From the NCBI GenBank assembly GCA_902461085.1, contig CABPWH010000009.1:1-43784 (forward strand): a DNA stretch of 43,784 bases. Reading direction: 5' to 3'. Under the pieces are notes generated by a model. It was given only the letters and a program-made list of their open reading frames with translations. It was not told the origin of the DNA and made no database searches. Each line of letters opens with the position of its first letter. Position 1 is the first letter of the stretch. Source of the stretch: an uncultured Collinsella sp. Lineage in GTDB: Bacteria > Actinomycetota > Coriobacteriia > Coriobacteriales > Coriobacteriaceae. The position numbers were made by a program, and so were the translations under genes. This document shows, piece after piece, positions 1-10,667 of the stretch.

Positions 1-92
1 TCGCGGCCTCGTATGGTACCCTCCCGGCTCGCATCCGGCGGGTCGATTCGTTACCACGGTCGTGCGCGAGAGCGCATGGAAGGGGAAGTATC
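1..92. other. upstream flank of ppdK
   Basis: No gene could be supported here. The stretch is GC-rich and ends in the purine-rich ribosome binding site (AAGGGGAAG, about 80-88) of ppdK. The end of an upstream gene or the ppdK promoter may lie outside the window. Confidence 0.4.
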
Positions 93-2843
<2,751 letters not shown>

Positions 2844-2880
2844 CGTTTTGGGTTCAGACGCCTAACGTAGCCCCCTCATG

Positions 2881-2908
2881 CCGTCCGTCTCATTCGTGAG
2901 GCGGACGG
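2881..2908 (+). terminator. hairpin after ppdK
   Basis: A 12-bp stem (CCGTCCGTCTCA paired with TGAGGCGGACGG, one G-U pair) around a TTCG tetraloop. The T-rich run follows only some 14 bases later (GGTTTTGTCTTTTTG), so it is a plausible but imperfect intrinsic terminator. Confidence 0.6.
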
Positions 2909-2954
2909 TTATCATGTGCGGGTTTTGTCTTTTTGTCTGCGTAAAAAATTGTTC

Positions 2955-2982
2955 TTGCAGCAGAAACCCGCGCGTGTATACT
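2955..2982 (+). promoter_or_regulatory. rplS promoter
   Basis: TTGCAG (2955-2960), 16 bases, then TATACT (2977-2982), a good sigma-70-type match. The predicted leader of about 60 bases holds a short hairpin (GTGCCG / CGGCAC, 3004-3027) upstream of the rplS ribosome binding site, which may be a regulatory fold. Confidence 0.65.
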
Positions 2983-3051
2983 TGAATACGTTTGTTCAAC
3001 TACGTGCCGGCCAAGGTGGTACGGCACCTCTAGAAGAGTAAGGAATTGCAC

Positions 3052-3393
3052 ATGGATTACATCCGCGCAATCGAGCGTCAGCAGATCCGCGAGGACATTC
3101 CTCAGGTTCGCGTCGCCGACAACGTCAAGGTTCACTACCGCATTAAGGAAGGCGACCGCGAGCGCATCCAGGTCTTCCAGGGCGACGTCATCCGCATGGC
3201 CGGCGCCGGTGCCCGCGAGACCTTCACCGTCCGCAAGATGTCCTTCGGTGTCGGTGTTGAGCGTACCTTCCCGCTTCACAGCCCCAAGATCGCCAAGCTC
3301 GAGGTCGTTCGTCATGGTCGCGTCCGTCGCGCCAAGCTGTACTACCTCCGCGACAAGGTGGGCAAGGCTGCTCGCATCCCCGAGAAGCGCTAA
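3052..3393 (+). CDS. rplS: 50S ribosomal protein L19
   Basis: A 113-residue component of the large ribosomal subunit at the interface with 30S. The sequence is typical L19: the N-terminal helix MDYIRAIERQQ, the basic core FQGDVIRMAGAGARETFTVR, then GVGVERTFPLHSPKI and the C-terminal RRAKLYYLRD. The ATG at 3052 is preferred over the in-frame TTG at 3046 because AGGA at 3041-3044 is 7 bases from the ATG but only one from the TTG. It has its own promoter and a strong terminator, so it is probably transcribed alone, ahead of the rnhB-xer cluster. The signal peptidase gene often found between rplS and rnhB in Gram-positives is absent. Confidence 0.98.
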   Translation: MDYIRAIERQQIREDIPQVRVADNVKVHYRIKEGDRERIQVFQGDVIRMAGAGARETFTVRKMSFGVGVERTFPLHSPKIAKLEVVRHGRVRRAKLYYLRDKVGKAARIPEKR

Positions 3394-3427
3394 GAAGATC
3401 GCAGCGTCTGTCCACTCGTTTGGACGT

Positions 3428-3457
3428 AAGGGTCACCTTCGGGTGGCCCTTCTTTTT
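3428..3457 (+). terminator. rplS intrinsic terminator
   Basis: A 10-bp stem (AAGGGTCACC / GGTGGCCCTT, one G-U pair) with a TTCG loop, directly followed by CTTTTTA. Confidence 0.88.
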
Positions 3458-3486
3458 ATCCGATTTGCATGCAAGGAGGGCCTGGT

Positions 3487-4275
3487 ATGGCCAATATGAC
3501 GAGCTCGGTTTCGGCATCGCAAGTTGCTGGCGAGCTGGCGAGCGCTACGTTTGAGGAGATTCCCGCCCTCGTGGAGCATTATCGCGAGGATCCGCGCCAG
3601 CAGGTGATCAAGGCTTGCGAACGCGCCCTCAAACGCCATGCCAAAGAGCTTGCCGAGCGCGAGCGCGTCAATGACATGTACGAGCTTATGCATGAGCTTG
3701 GCGGCGATGGGGTGGTCGTTGGTGTCGACGAGGTGGGTCGCGGATCGGTGGCCGGTCCTTTGACGGTATGCGCTGTCTGCCTTCCTATGGAGCCGCGCGT
3801 CTGGGGCATCAACGATTCCAAAAAGCTCACGCCGGCGCGCCGCGAGTTGCTCTCAGTGAAGATTGCCGAGGTGGCGACGGCGATCGGTTTTTGCCATATC
3901 GCGCCTAAGGATATCGATGAGATGGGCATGGCCCGTGCTATCCGTACCGCCGTTGCAGGCGCCGTGGCCGATACAGGGCTCGAGCCCGATTGCGTGCTTA
4001 TGGATGGCAACCCCTTGGGCGCCGTTCCTAACGAGCGCGATGTGGTGAAGGGCGATGCCAAAATCGCCTGCATCGCCGCGGCGTCCATCATGGCCAAGGT
4101 CACGCGTGACGAGATGATGGTCGAGTACGACGCCGAGTACCCCGAGTACCATCTGGCCGAGTCGAAGGGCTATGCAAGCCCCGAGCATATCGAGGCCATT
4201 CGCAAACATGGACTTTGTCCGCTGCACCGCGTGAGCTTTTGCGGAAACTTTCTGCAGACTGAGCGCCTTTTCTAG
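3487..4275 (+). CDS. rnhB: ribonuclease HII
   Basis: A 262-residue endonuclease that cuts the RNA strand of RNA/DNA hybrids and removes single ribonucleotides from DNA. The catalytic core shows GVDEVGRGSVAGP (first Asp and Glu), NDSKKL, LMDGNP (Asp) and ASIMAKVTRDEMM (last Asp), so all acidic metal ligands are present. About 75 residues precede the core, a common N-terminal extension in Gram-positive RNase HII. The ATG at 3487 is chosen over the in-frame ATG at 3469 because AAGGAGGG (3473-3480) sits 6-7 bases before it and lies inside the longer reading. It stands between two terminators, apparently as a single gene. Confidence 0.96.
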   Translation: MANMTSSVSASQVAGELASATFEEIPALVEHYREDPRQQVIKACERALKRHAKELAERERVNDMYELMHELGGDGVVVGVDEVGRGSVAGPLTVCAVCLPMEPRVWGINDSKKLTPARRELLSVKIAEVATAIGFCHIAPKDIDEMGMARAIRTAVAGAVADTGLEPDCVLMDGNPLGAVPNERDVVKGDAKIACIAAASIMAKVTRDEMMVEYDAEYPEYHLAESKGYASPEHIEAIRKHGLCPLHRVSFCGNFLQTERLF

Positions 4276-4324
4276 GCCAATTGTGGAGACAGGGACCTCT
4301 GGGGTTTTATAAACCTGCTGGTAG

Positions 4325-4366
4325 CGGGCCGTATGCAACACCATTGCTGCGTACGGCCCGTTTTTT
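4325..4366 (+). terminator. rnhB intrinsic terminator
   Basis: A 13-bp stem (CGGGCCGTATGCA paired with TGCGTACGGCCCG) with a 10-base loop, followed at once by six T. Confidence 0.92.
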
Positions 4367-4464
4367 GACGGCATTTGGTCAGCTTTTGGTTTGCTTCCTG
4401 TACTTACCCGCATGAAAGGTGCCCTCATCATCGGGGCAATGCAGTGTGCGGGAAAGGAGACCCC

Positions 4465-4950
4465 ATGAGTGCCGCAAGCAAAAAGAGCAAGACGCAGCAG
4501 CTCAAGGAGCGTTGGGAAAACGGCGAGCTCGACTGCGGGGCGATGACGCCCGAGTTTATCAAGGGACTCAGTCCCCGTGAGCTGGGCATGCTGGGCGAGC
4601 TGATCACCATCGACTACTTTAACGAGCGCGGCTACACCTTGCTGGAGCAGGGTTATCGTTGCACCGAGGGCGAAGCCGATCTGGTGCTGCTCGATGAGCT
4701 TGACGATGTCGTGGTGATGGCCGAGGTCAAGACCAGGCGCGTCGCCCTGGATTGCACCACGCGGGTCTTTCCCGAGGAGGCCGTGGATGCCCAAAAGCAG
4801 CGTCGGTATCGCCGTATCGCAAGTTGCTATCTCATGGAGCACTATCCGCTCAAGGCGATCCGCTTCGATGCAGTGGGTGTCACCATTCGCGGCGGGCATA
4901 TCGCCGAGATCGAGCATCAGTACAACGCGTTCGATTGGCAGGTGTCGTGA
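4465..4950 (+). CDS. yraN: YraN family (UPF0102) nuclease-fold protein
   Basis: A 161-residue protein of the YraN/UPF0102 family, which has a restriction-endonuclease-like fold and no settled biochemical role. The diagnostic GE-x-DL ... EVKTR pattern is visible as EGEADLVLLDELDD and VVMAEVKTRRVAL, preceded by LGELITIDYFNERGYTLLEQ. About 40 lysine- and glutamate-rich residues precede the core and make it longer than typical members of about 120 residues. The ATG at 4465 follows GGAAAGGAGA at good spacing; the longer in-frame reading from 4375 has no such site. The stop overlaps the start of comM by one base, so the two are translationally coupled. Neighbours comM and dprA suggest a DNA-processing context, an inference from position only. 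Confidence 0.9.
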   Translation: MSAASKKSKTQQLKERWENGELDCGAMTPEFIKGLSPRELGMLGELITIDYFNERGYTLLEQGYRCTEGEADLVLLDELDDVVVMAEVKTRRVALDCTTRVFPEEAVDAQKQRRYRRIASCYLMEHYPLKAIRFDAVGVTIRGGHIAEIEHQYNAFDWQVS

Positions 4951-6473
4951 TGGCGTTCGAGACGTTTGCCGTTCACGCGGCCTGCATCCGCGGTGTCGAG
5001 GCGATTCACGTCACGGTCGAGGTCTCGCTTGCCGGCGGCGTTCCGGGCATTCAGATGCTCGGCATCCCGAGTATGGAGGTGATGGAGTCACGTGGTCGTA
5101 TTCGCTGTGCGATGCGCTCGGCCGGCTTTGAGATCCCGCGCTCGGGCATTACGGTCAATCTGGCGCCCGGCGATATTCGCAAGACCGGTAGCGGCTTTGA
5201 TCTGCCCATCGCCATCGCGGTTCTAGCGGCCGATGGTCAGATTCCCCGCGACAACCTCGATCGTTGTCTTATCGCCGGCGAGCTCGGCTTGGACGGCACG
5301 GTGCTTCCTGTCAAAGGCGAGGTGGCGTTTCAGCTATTGGCTCGCGACATGGGGCTGTCTTTTATCGCCGGCAGGTCCGACCAGCATGTGCCACTCGCGG
5401 GCGTGGATTGCGGCTTTATCGACCATCTGTCTCAGCTTGCTCACGGCATGGGCGATGCCGCACGGCACTACTTGGATTCCGAGGGTGTCGAGGCGACCTT
5501 TGAGCCCGAGCTCGACTATGCAGACGTGCTGGGGCAGGAAGTCGCTAAACGCGGCATGGCGCTTTCGGCGGCAGGAGAACTCGGCTTGCTCATGATTGGG
5601 TCCCCGGGATCGGGCAAGACGATGCTCGCACGCCGTATGACCGGCATCCTGCCCGAGCTTTCCGTCGAGGATCAACAGGAGGCGCTGTGCATCCATTCGG
5701 TTTTGGGCGAGAACATTGATGGCTTGTTGGCGGGGCACCGGCCCTTCCGCAGTCCCCATCACAGTATTTCGACCGCAGGCCTTATCGGCGGCGGACGCCC
5801 GGTGCACCCGGGTGAGATCAGCCTTGCTCATGGCGGCGTGCTATTTTTGGACGAGCTTGCCGAGTTTCCCACGGGTGTGCTGCAGACGCTGCGTCAGCCT
5901 ATCGAACGCGGCTACGTCAGGATCGTACGCGTCGACGGGGCTTTTTCCTTCCCGTCGCGCTTTCAGCTGCTGGCTGCGAGCAATCCCTGCCCCTGCGGCT
6001 TTTTGGGCGATCGCGAGGTACCGTGTCGCTGCTCGGCGGCGATGGTCGAGCGCTATCGGTCTAAACTGCGCGGTCCTTTGGCCGACCGTATCGACATGAT
6101 GATCGATGTGACCCGTCCCGACCCTCAGGTGATTATCGAGGGCGCGGAGGGTATGTCGTCGGCCGAGTTACGTGACTACGTTGTGCGCGGTCGCGCCTTT
6201 CGCGCCTGGCGCGAGTCCCGTATGGACGATGCGGATGCCGAGGCCGAGGATGACGAGACACGGTCCATTGACGGCGTCGTTTCGACCTTTGAGCTCGATG
6301 ATGCGGCGGAGAAGTGTGTGCTCGGTCTGTCCAAACGCACGCATCTCACGGGCCGCGGCATCGTGCGCCTGGTGCGTATCGCGCGTACTATCGCCGACGT
6401 CGCCGAGAGCGAGCAAGTGACGCAGGATCACGTACTCGAGGCGGCGATGTACCAGGGAAGGAGGGACCAATGA
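4950..6473 (+). CDS. comM: YifB/ComM family Mg-chelatase-like AAA+ ATPase
   Basis: A 507-residue protein of the ComM/YifB family. In naturally transformable bacteria ComM is a hexameric helicase that promotes branch migration during integration of incoming DNA. The N-terminal domain is the Lon-like ChlI fold (HVTVEVSLAGGVPGIQMLG; SGFDLPIAIAVLAADGQ). The AAA+ core has Walker A GSPGSGKTMLARR, Walker B GGVLFLDELAEF and the sensor region AASNPCPCGF, with CPCG and CRCS cysteines typical of the family. The C-terminal Mg-chelatase helical part (LTGRGIVRLVRIARTIAD) is complete. The ATG at 4950 overlaps the yraN stop. Its own stop overlaps dprA, which puts two transformation-related genes in one translationally coupled set. 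Confidence 0.95.
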   Translation: MAFETFAVHAACIRGVEAIHVTVEVSLAGGVPGIQMLGIPSMEVMESRGRIRCAMRSAGFEIPRSGITVNLAPGDIRKTGSGFDLPIAIAVLAADGQIPRDNLDRCLIAGELGLDGTVLPVKGEVAFQLLARDMGLSFIAGRSDQHVPLAGVDCGFIDHLSQLAHGMGDAARHYLDSEGVEATFEPELDYADVLGQEVAKRGMALSAAGELGLLMIGSPGSGKTMLARRMTGILPELSVEDQQEALCIHSVLGENIDGLLAGHRPFRSPHHSISTAGLIGGGRPVHPGEISLAHGGVLFLDELAEFPTGVLQTLRQPIERGYVRIVRVDGAFSFPSRFQLLAASNPCPCGFLGDREVPCRCSAAMVERYRSKLRGPLADRIDMMIDVTRPDPQVIIEGAEGMSSAELRDYVVRGRAFRAWRESRMDDADAEAEDDETRSIDGVVSTFELDDAAEKCVLGLSKRTHLTGRGIVRLVRIARTIADVAESEQVTQDHVLEAAMYQGRRDQ

Positions 6474-7405
6474 TGGCCGAGGGAACCTTCGAGCTGCATC
6501 CAGGCGATGCGTTGTATCCCGAGACCGTTTTGGAGCTTTCTGATATACCCCAGACGCTTTATGTGCGCGGCAACCCCGAGGTGCTTTCGACGCCCGCGCT
6601 CTCCATCATCGGCGCGCGCAAGGCCTCGCCGTATGGTCTTGCCGTGGCAGAGCTTGCGGCGAAGGTGGCGGTTGAGGCGGGAGTGACGGTAGTTTCGGGC
6701 GGTGCGGTCGGTTGTGACCAGGCCTCGGGTTGGGCTGCGGTCAACGCCGGCGGCAAACACGTTGTGGTGCTGGGGACGGGCGCCGACGTGGTCTACCCGC
6801 GTTCGAGCGCGGGGCTGATTACGCGCACGCTCGATACGGGCGGCGCGGTCGTGTCGATCTCTCCGTGGGGCATGGGTCCGCGCAAGTTTGCCTTTCCGCG
6901 TCGCAATCGCGTGATCGCGGCCCTGTCGCAAGCCCTCTTTGTATCCGAGGCGGGTATGCCTTCCGGGACGTTTTCTACAGCCGAGGCTGCTACGGATTTG
7001 GGGCGCGAACTTCTTGCCGTGCCGGGGTCGATCCTATCGCCCGAGTCGCGTGGCACGAATTATCTCATTGCGAACGGTGCCTGCTGCATTGTCGACGAGG
7101 AGTCCATCGAGATGGCTATCTCTCGCATATACGGCACCCTGCGCTACTCGCGCCCCGATGCTCCCGGCATTGCCGACCTGAATCCAACACAGCAGACCGT
7201 GATGCATGCGCTCATCGCCTCTCCGCTCAAGGTCGACGACATCGCGGCGCTCGTCTCACTCGATGCTGTCGGCGTACTCAAACTCTTGGGTTCGCTAGAA
7301 CTCGAGGGCCTTATCGAGCGCATGATGGATGGAAGGTATGCGCCCTCCAAGTTTGCCCTTCACGCCCAGACGCCCTTCGGTCACAATGGAAAACGTGTCA
7401 ATTAG
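6470..7405 (+). CDS. dprA: DNA-processing protein DprA
   Basis: A 311-residue single-strand DNA binding protein that loads RecA on DNA taken up during transformation. It has the Rossmann-like core of the family: TLYVRGNPEVL, SIIGARKASPYG, VVSGGAVGCDQASGWAAV, VLGTGADVVYP, FPRRNRVIAALS and the nucleotide-like pocket EAGMPSGTFSTAEAA. A C-terminal winged-helix-like region (PTQQTVMHALIASPLKVDDI) follows. GGAAGGAGGG lies just upstream of two adjacent in-frame ATGs (6470 and 6473); the first is listed. Its start overlaps the comM stop by four bases. The topA gene often found between dprA and trmFO is not here. Confidence 0.95.
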   Translation: MMAEGTFELHPGDALYPETVLELSDIPQTLYVRGNPEVLSTPALSIIGARKASPYGLAVAELAAKVAVEAGVTVVSGGAVGCDQASGWAAVNAGGKHVVVLGTGADVVYPRSSAGLITRTLDTGGAVVSISPWGMGPRKFAFPRRNRVIAALSQALFVSEAGMPSGTFSTAEAATDLGRELLAVPGSILSPESRGTNYLIANGACCIVDEESIEMAISRIYGTLRYSRPDAPGIADLNPTQQTVMHALIASPLKVDDIAALVSLDAVGVLKLLGSLELEGLIERMMDGRYAPSKFALHAQTPFGHNGKRVN

Positions 7406-7419
7406 AAAGGTGTTTGCAG

Positions 7420-8757
7420 ATGCAGTTCGATCAGGTGACGGTTATCGGTGGCGGTCTGGCGGGTTCGGAATGCGCGATCCAGCTGGCAGACCGCGGGTTT
7501 GCCGTAAAGCTGTGCGAGATGCGCCCCCAGGTGAGCTCCCCGGCTCACCATACCGATCACCTGGCAGAGCTCGTCTGCTCCAATTCGTTTAAGTCGACCC
7601 GTCCGGATTCCGCGGCTGGTTTGCTGAAGGCCGAGCTTGAGCGCATGGGTTCAGTCCTGCTCGACTGCGCCCATCGCGCTGCTGTTCCCGCTGGTGGCGC
7701 CCTGGCGGTCGACCGTGTTACATTCTCCGAGCTCGTCGAGGCTGAGGTTGCCGCCCGCCCCAATATCGAGGTCGTTCACGGCGAGGTCACCCAGATCCCC
7801 GAGGGCCACGTGGTCATTGCCGCGGGCCCGCTTTGTTCACCGGCGCTGAGCGAAGAGGTTATGAAGCTCGTCGGTGGCGATGCCCTGGCATTCTTTGATG
7901 CGGCGGCGCCGATCGTCGATGCCTCCACGCTCGATATGGACGTGCTGTTCTCGCAGTCGCGCTACGAGGAGCAGGGGAGCGGCGACTATCTCAACGCTCC
8001 GCTCAACAAGGAGGAGTACGAGGCCTTTATCGAGGCGCTTACCACGGCCGACCGCGTGGTGCTCAAAGACTTTGAGGGCGGCGATCTGTTCCAAGCCTGC
8101 CAGCCTGCCGAGGAAGTTGCGCGCACCGGCAAGGACGCCATTCGCTTTGGCGCCATGAAGCCCGTCGGCCTCACCGACCCGCGTACCGGACGTCGCCCCT
8201 GGGCGGCGATTCAGCTGCGTGCCGAGAACAAGGAGAAGACCGCCTATAACCTGGTGGGCTTCCAGACCAACTTGACCTTTGGCGAGCAGAAGCGCGTCTT
8301 CCATATGGTGCCGGGCCTGGAGAACGCTGAGTTCTTCCGTTACGGTGTCATGCACCGCAATACCTTTGTCGACGCCCCTCACGTGCTCGATAGCACCTTT
8401 GCCGTGCCCGGTACCGGCGTGCGCCTGGCCGGTCAGATCACCGGCACCGAGGGATACATGGAAGCCGTGGCGACAGGTCTGCTCGCGGCGCTCAACACCT
8501 ATGCCGAGGCTATCGGTGCCGCGGGCGTCGAGTTGCCGCGTGTGGGCGCCCTGGGTGCGCTCGTGGGCTATGCGACCGATCCTGCCACCGTGGGGTATCA
8601 GCCTATGCATGTCAACTTTGGCCTGGTGCCGCCACTCGAGGATGGTAAGCGCCGCAGCAAACGCGACCGCTATCAGGCTTATGCGGATCGCGCCCTCGAG
8701 GCCCTTGATGCCTACTTGGCCACGCGCTCCGACTTGTTTGGAGGCGACCGGTCATAG
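7420..8757 (+). CDS. trmFO: tRNA m5U54 methyltransferase TrmFO (folate-dependent)
   Basis: A 445-residue FAD enzyme that methylates U54 in the T-loop of tRNA using methylene-tetrahydrofolate. The N-terminal dinucleotide fold VTVIGGGLAGSECAIQLA binds FAD. Further family blocks are CEMRPQVSSPAHHTD, LVCSNSFKSTRPDSAAGLLK, VDRVTFSELVEAEV, HRNTFVDAPHVL and GQITGTEGYMEA. It lies after dprA with a short gap. AAAGGTG precedes the ATG at 7420. The stop TAG shares bases with the apparent AUA start of the downstream recombinase gene. Length matches the Gram-positive family. Confidence 0.96.
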   Translation: MQFDQVTVIGGGLAGSECAIQLADRGFAVKLCEMRPQVSSPAHHTDHLAELVCSNSFKSTRPDSAAGLLKAELERMGSVLLDCAHRAAVPAGGALAVDRVTFSELVEAEVAARPNIEVVHGEVTQIPEGHVVIAAGPLCSPALSEEVMKLVGGDALAFFDAAAPIVDASTLDMDVLFSQSRYEEQGSGDYLNAPLNKEEYEAFIEALTTADRVVLKDFEGGDLFQACQPAEEVARTGKDAIRFGAMKPVGLTDPRTGRRPWAAIQLRAENKEKTAYNLVGFQTNLTFGEQKRVFHMVPGLENAEFFRYGVMHRNTFVDAPHVLDSTFAVPGTGVRLAGQITGTEGYMEAVATGLLAALNTYAEAIGAAGVELPRVGALGALVGYATDPATVGYQPMHVNFGLVPPLEDGKRRSKRDRYQAYADRALEALDAYLATRSDLFGGDRS

Positions 8758-9674
8758 CCTTTGACCTGTACGACACCGTCGACTCGTTTATCGCCTATAT
8801 CGCACGTGTTGAGGGACTTTCTCCCAACACGGTGACGGCCTATGGCTCGAGGCTAGAGCGCTTTGCTGTCTGGTGCGAGCGCGAGAATATTGATGCTTTC
8901 GCTGCCGACGTGCGCACCATTCGTCGCTATCTTGCCGAGCTTTCGCGTGAGCAGGTGGCTCCCCGAACGCTTGCGGCGCACCTGTCGGCTATTCGATCTC
9001 TCTATCGCTGGATGGCTGCCGAGGGGATTGTCGAGGGCGATGCGGTCTCGGCGATCGCATCGCCCAAGCTGCCACGTGACCTGCCGGGCGTCCTTACGAC
9101 CCAGCAGGTTGAGGCGCTGCTCAAGACGCCTGATACCTCGACGCCCGCGGGACTGCGCGATGCGGCGATGCTTGAGTTGCTCTATGCCTCCGGCGCGCGA
9201 ATCTCGGAGCTCGCGGCGCTCAACGTGGAGTCTATTGGTTGGTCCGAGCGAACGCTGCGACTTTGGGGCAAGGGGAGCAAGGAGCGTATCGTCCCTCTGT
9301 ATCGTCGCGCACTCGAGGCGACGCGTCTCTATATTGAGGAGGGGAGGCCGGAGTTGCTCGCTCAGGCAAAGCGCCGTGACCCCGCTACCGGGCCGCATCC
9401 GCTGCTTATATCGGCGCGCGGCAATCGCATGAGTGCCGCCATGCTCAGGCGGCGGTTCCATACGCTGGCGACGCTCGCCGGCATTCCGGCCGACATTGCC
9501 CCGCATGCGATGCGCCATACCTTTGCGACCGATTTGCTCGAGGGCGGTGCGGACCTGCGCTCGGTTCAAGAGCTGCTAGGTCATGCGAGCCTGTCCACGA
9601 CGCAGATCTACACGCATCTCACGCCCGATCGGCTCAAACGTGCCGTGGCTCAAGCCCATCCCCGCGGCGAATAG
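8754..9674 (+). CDS. xerC: Xer-family tyrosine recombinase
   Basis: A 306-residue tyrosine recombinase of the XerC/XerD type, which resolves chromosome dimers at dif during division. Counted from 8754, all six active-site residues are present: R149 (GARISEL), K173 (KGSKERIVPL), H251 and R254 (HAMRHTFAT), H277 (LLGHASL) and Y286 (QIYTHLTP). The N-terminal SAM-like domain is FIAYIARVEGLSPNTVTAY. No ATG, GTG or TTG lies in frame upstream of GTG 8832, and starting there would delete the conserved start of that domain. An AUA at 8754 with GGAGG 9 bases upstream gives the usual N-terminus and overlaps the trmFO stop as ATAG. XerC versus XerD cannot be decided from sequence alone. Confidence 0.85.
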   Translation: MAFDLYDTVDSFIAYIARVEGLSPNTVTAYGSRLERFAVWCERENIDAFAADVRTIRRYLAELSREQVAPRTLAAHLSAIRSLYRWMAAEGIVEGDAVSAIASPKLPRDLPGVLTTQQVEALLKTPDTSTPAGLRDAAMLELLYASGARISELAALNVESIGWSERTLRLWGKGSKERIVPLYRRALEATRLYIEEGRPELLAQAKRRDPATGPHPLLISARGNRMSAAMLRRRFHTLATLAGIPADIAPHAMRHTFATDLLEGGADLRSVQELLGHASLSTTQIYTHLTPDRLKRAVAQAHPRGE

Positions 9675-9723
9675 TGGCTGGGACGTCCCGCGCCGCACTC
9701 AGGTGTGTGGTTTTGATTGCGGG

Positions 9724-9752
9724 TTGGCAGGAAGATGCATTCCTGCTATCAT
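9724..9752 (+). promoter_or_regulatory. rpsB promoter
   Basis: TTGGCA (9724-9729), 17 bases, then TATCAT (9747-9752). It lies just after the recombinase gene and about 140 bases before rpsB. Confidence 0.6.
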
Positions 9753-9759
9753 TCATCGG

Positions 9760-9890
9760 GTTGCTTCACGGCAACATGTTTTTATCACGCACGCGCGGCT
9801 ACTTCATACCGTGGTGCCCGGGCTTTGGTAGCACATGTCCGGGTTGGTTTTGGAGGATGACCCCGCGCGGAGGCAAACCACAGGAGGTTT
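9760..9890 (+). promoter_or_regulatory. structured rpsB leader
   Basis: The leader of about 130 bases has several self-complementary parts: GTTGC/GCAAC (9760-9775), CCCGG with CCGGG further on, and TGGTTT/AAACCA enclosing a GGAGG-containing loop just before the true ribosome binding site CAGGAGG. In other bacteria S2 represses its own operon through the leader. That role here is inference. Confidence 0.45.
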
Positions 9891-9893
9891 AAC

Positions 9894-10622
9894 ATGGCTA
9901 CCAAGATTAATATCCGCACCCTGCTCGAGGCCGGCTGCCACTTCGGTCACCAGACCCGTCGCTGGAACCCCAAGATGAAGCCGTTCATCTTCGGTGAGCG
10001 CAACGGCATCTACATCCTCGACCTCAAGCAGACCATCCTCGACGCCGACCAGGCCTACACCTTCGTCAAGAACGTCGCCAAGGGCGGCAACGTGCTGTTC
10101 GTCGGCACCAAGAAGCAGGCTCAGGAGGCCGTCAAGAACGCTGCTGAGCGCGCCAACATGCCTTACATCAACCAGCGTTGGCTCGGCGGCATGCTGACCA
10201 ACTTCGTCACCATCCGCTCCCGCATCAACCGCATGGAGGAGCTCGAGGCCATGGTCGAGGACGGACGCATGGCTGTTCTGCCCAAGAAGGAGCAGGCTGT
10301 TCTCGGCAAGGAGCTCACCAAGCTCCAGACCAACCTCGGTGGCGCCCGCGACATGAAGGGTCTGCCCCAGGCTCTCTTCGTCATCGACACCAAGCGCGAG
10401 GAGAACGCCATCAAGGAGGCCCAGCGCCTGAACATCCCCGTCGTCGCCCTGATCGACACCAACTCCGATCCCGACGAGGTCGAGTACGGCATCCCCTGCA
10501 ACGATGACGCTATCTCCGCTGTCACCCTTATGTGCGAGCTCATGGCTGACGCCTGCCTCGCTGGCTCCGGCAAGGAGCAGGTCTCCGAGGCCGAGATGGC
10601 CGCTGAGCCCAAGGCCGAGTAA
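9894..10622 (+). CDS. rpsB: 30S ribosomal protein S2
   Basis: A 242-residue small-subunit protein that binds near the 30S head-platform hinge. S2 landmarks are LLEAGCHFGHQTRRWNPKM, ILDLKQTI, NVLFVGTKKQAQEAV, QRWLGGMLTNFVTI and PVVALIDTNSDPDEVEYGIP. An acidic C-terminal tail follows. CAGGAGG precedes the ATG at good spacing. It heads a two-gene unit with tsf, the widespread bacterial arrangement. Its codon use is strongly biased, as expected for high expression. Confidence 0.98.
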   Translation: MATKINIRTLLEAGCHFGHQTRRWNPKMKPFIFGERNGIYILDLKQTILDADQAYTFVKNVAKGGNVLFVGTKKQAQEAVKNAAERANMPYINQRWLGGMLTNFVTIRSRINRMEELEAMVEDGRMAVLPKKEQAVLGKELTKLQTNLGGARDMKGLPQALFVIDTKREENAIKEAQRLNIPVVALIDTNSDPDEVEYGIPCNDDAISAVTLMCELMADACLAGSGKEQVSEAEMAAEPKAE

Positions 10623-10667
10623 ATCAGTCTTAGTTAATTCTTTTTCATCTCTTTGAAAGGAACCACA

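Noticed and set aside
3046..3393. rplS starting at TTG 3046
   Set aside because: AGGA is only one base from this TTG but 7 bases from the ATG at 3052, and L19 proteins begin at that ATG.
8832..9674. Xer recombinase starting at GTG 8832
   Set aside because: No ribosome binding site, and it would remove about 26 conserved N-terminal residues of the DNA-binding domain.
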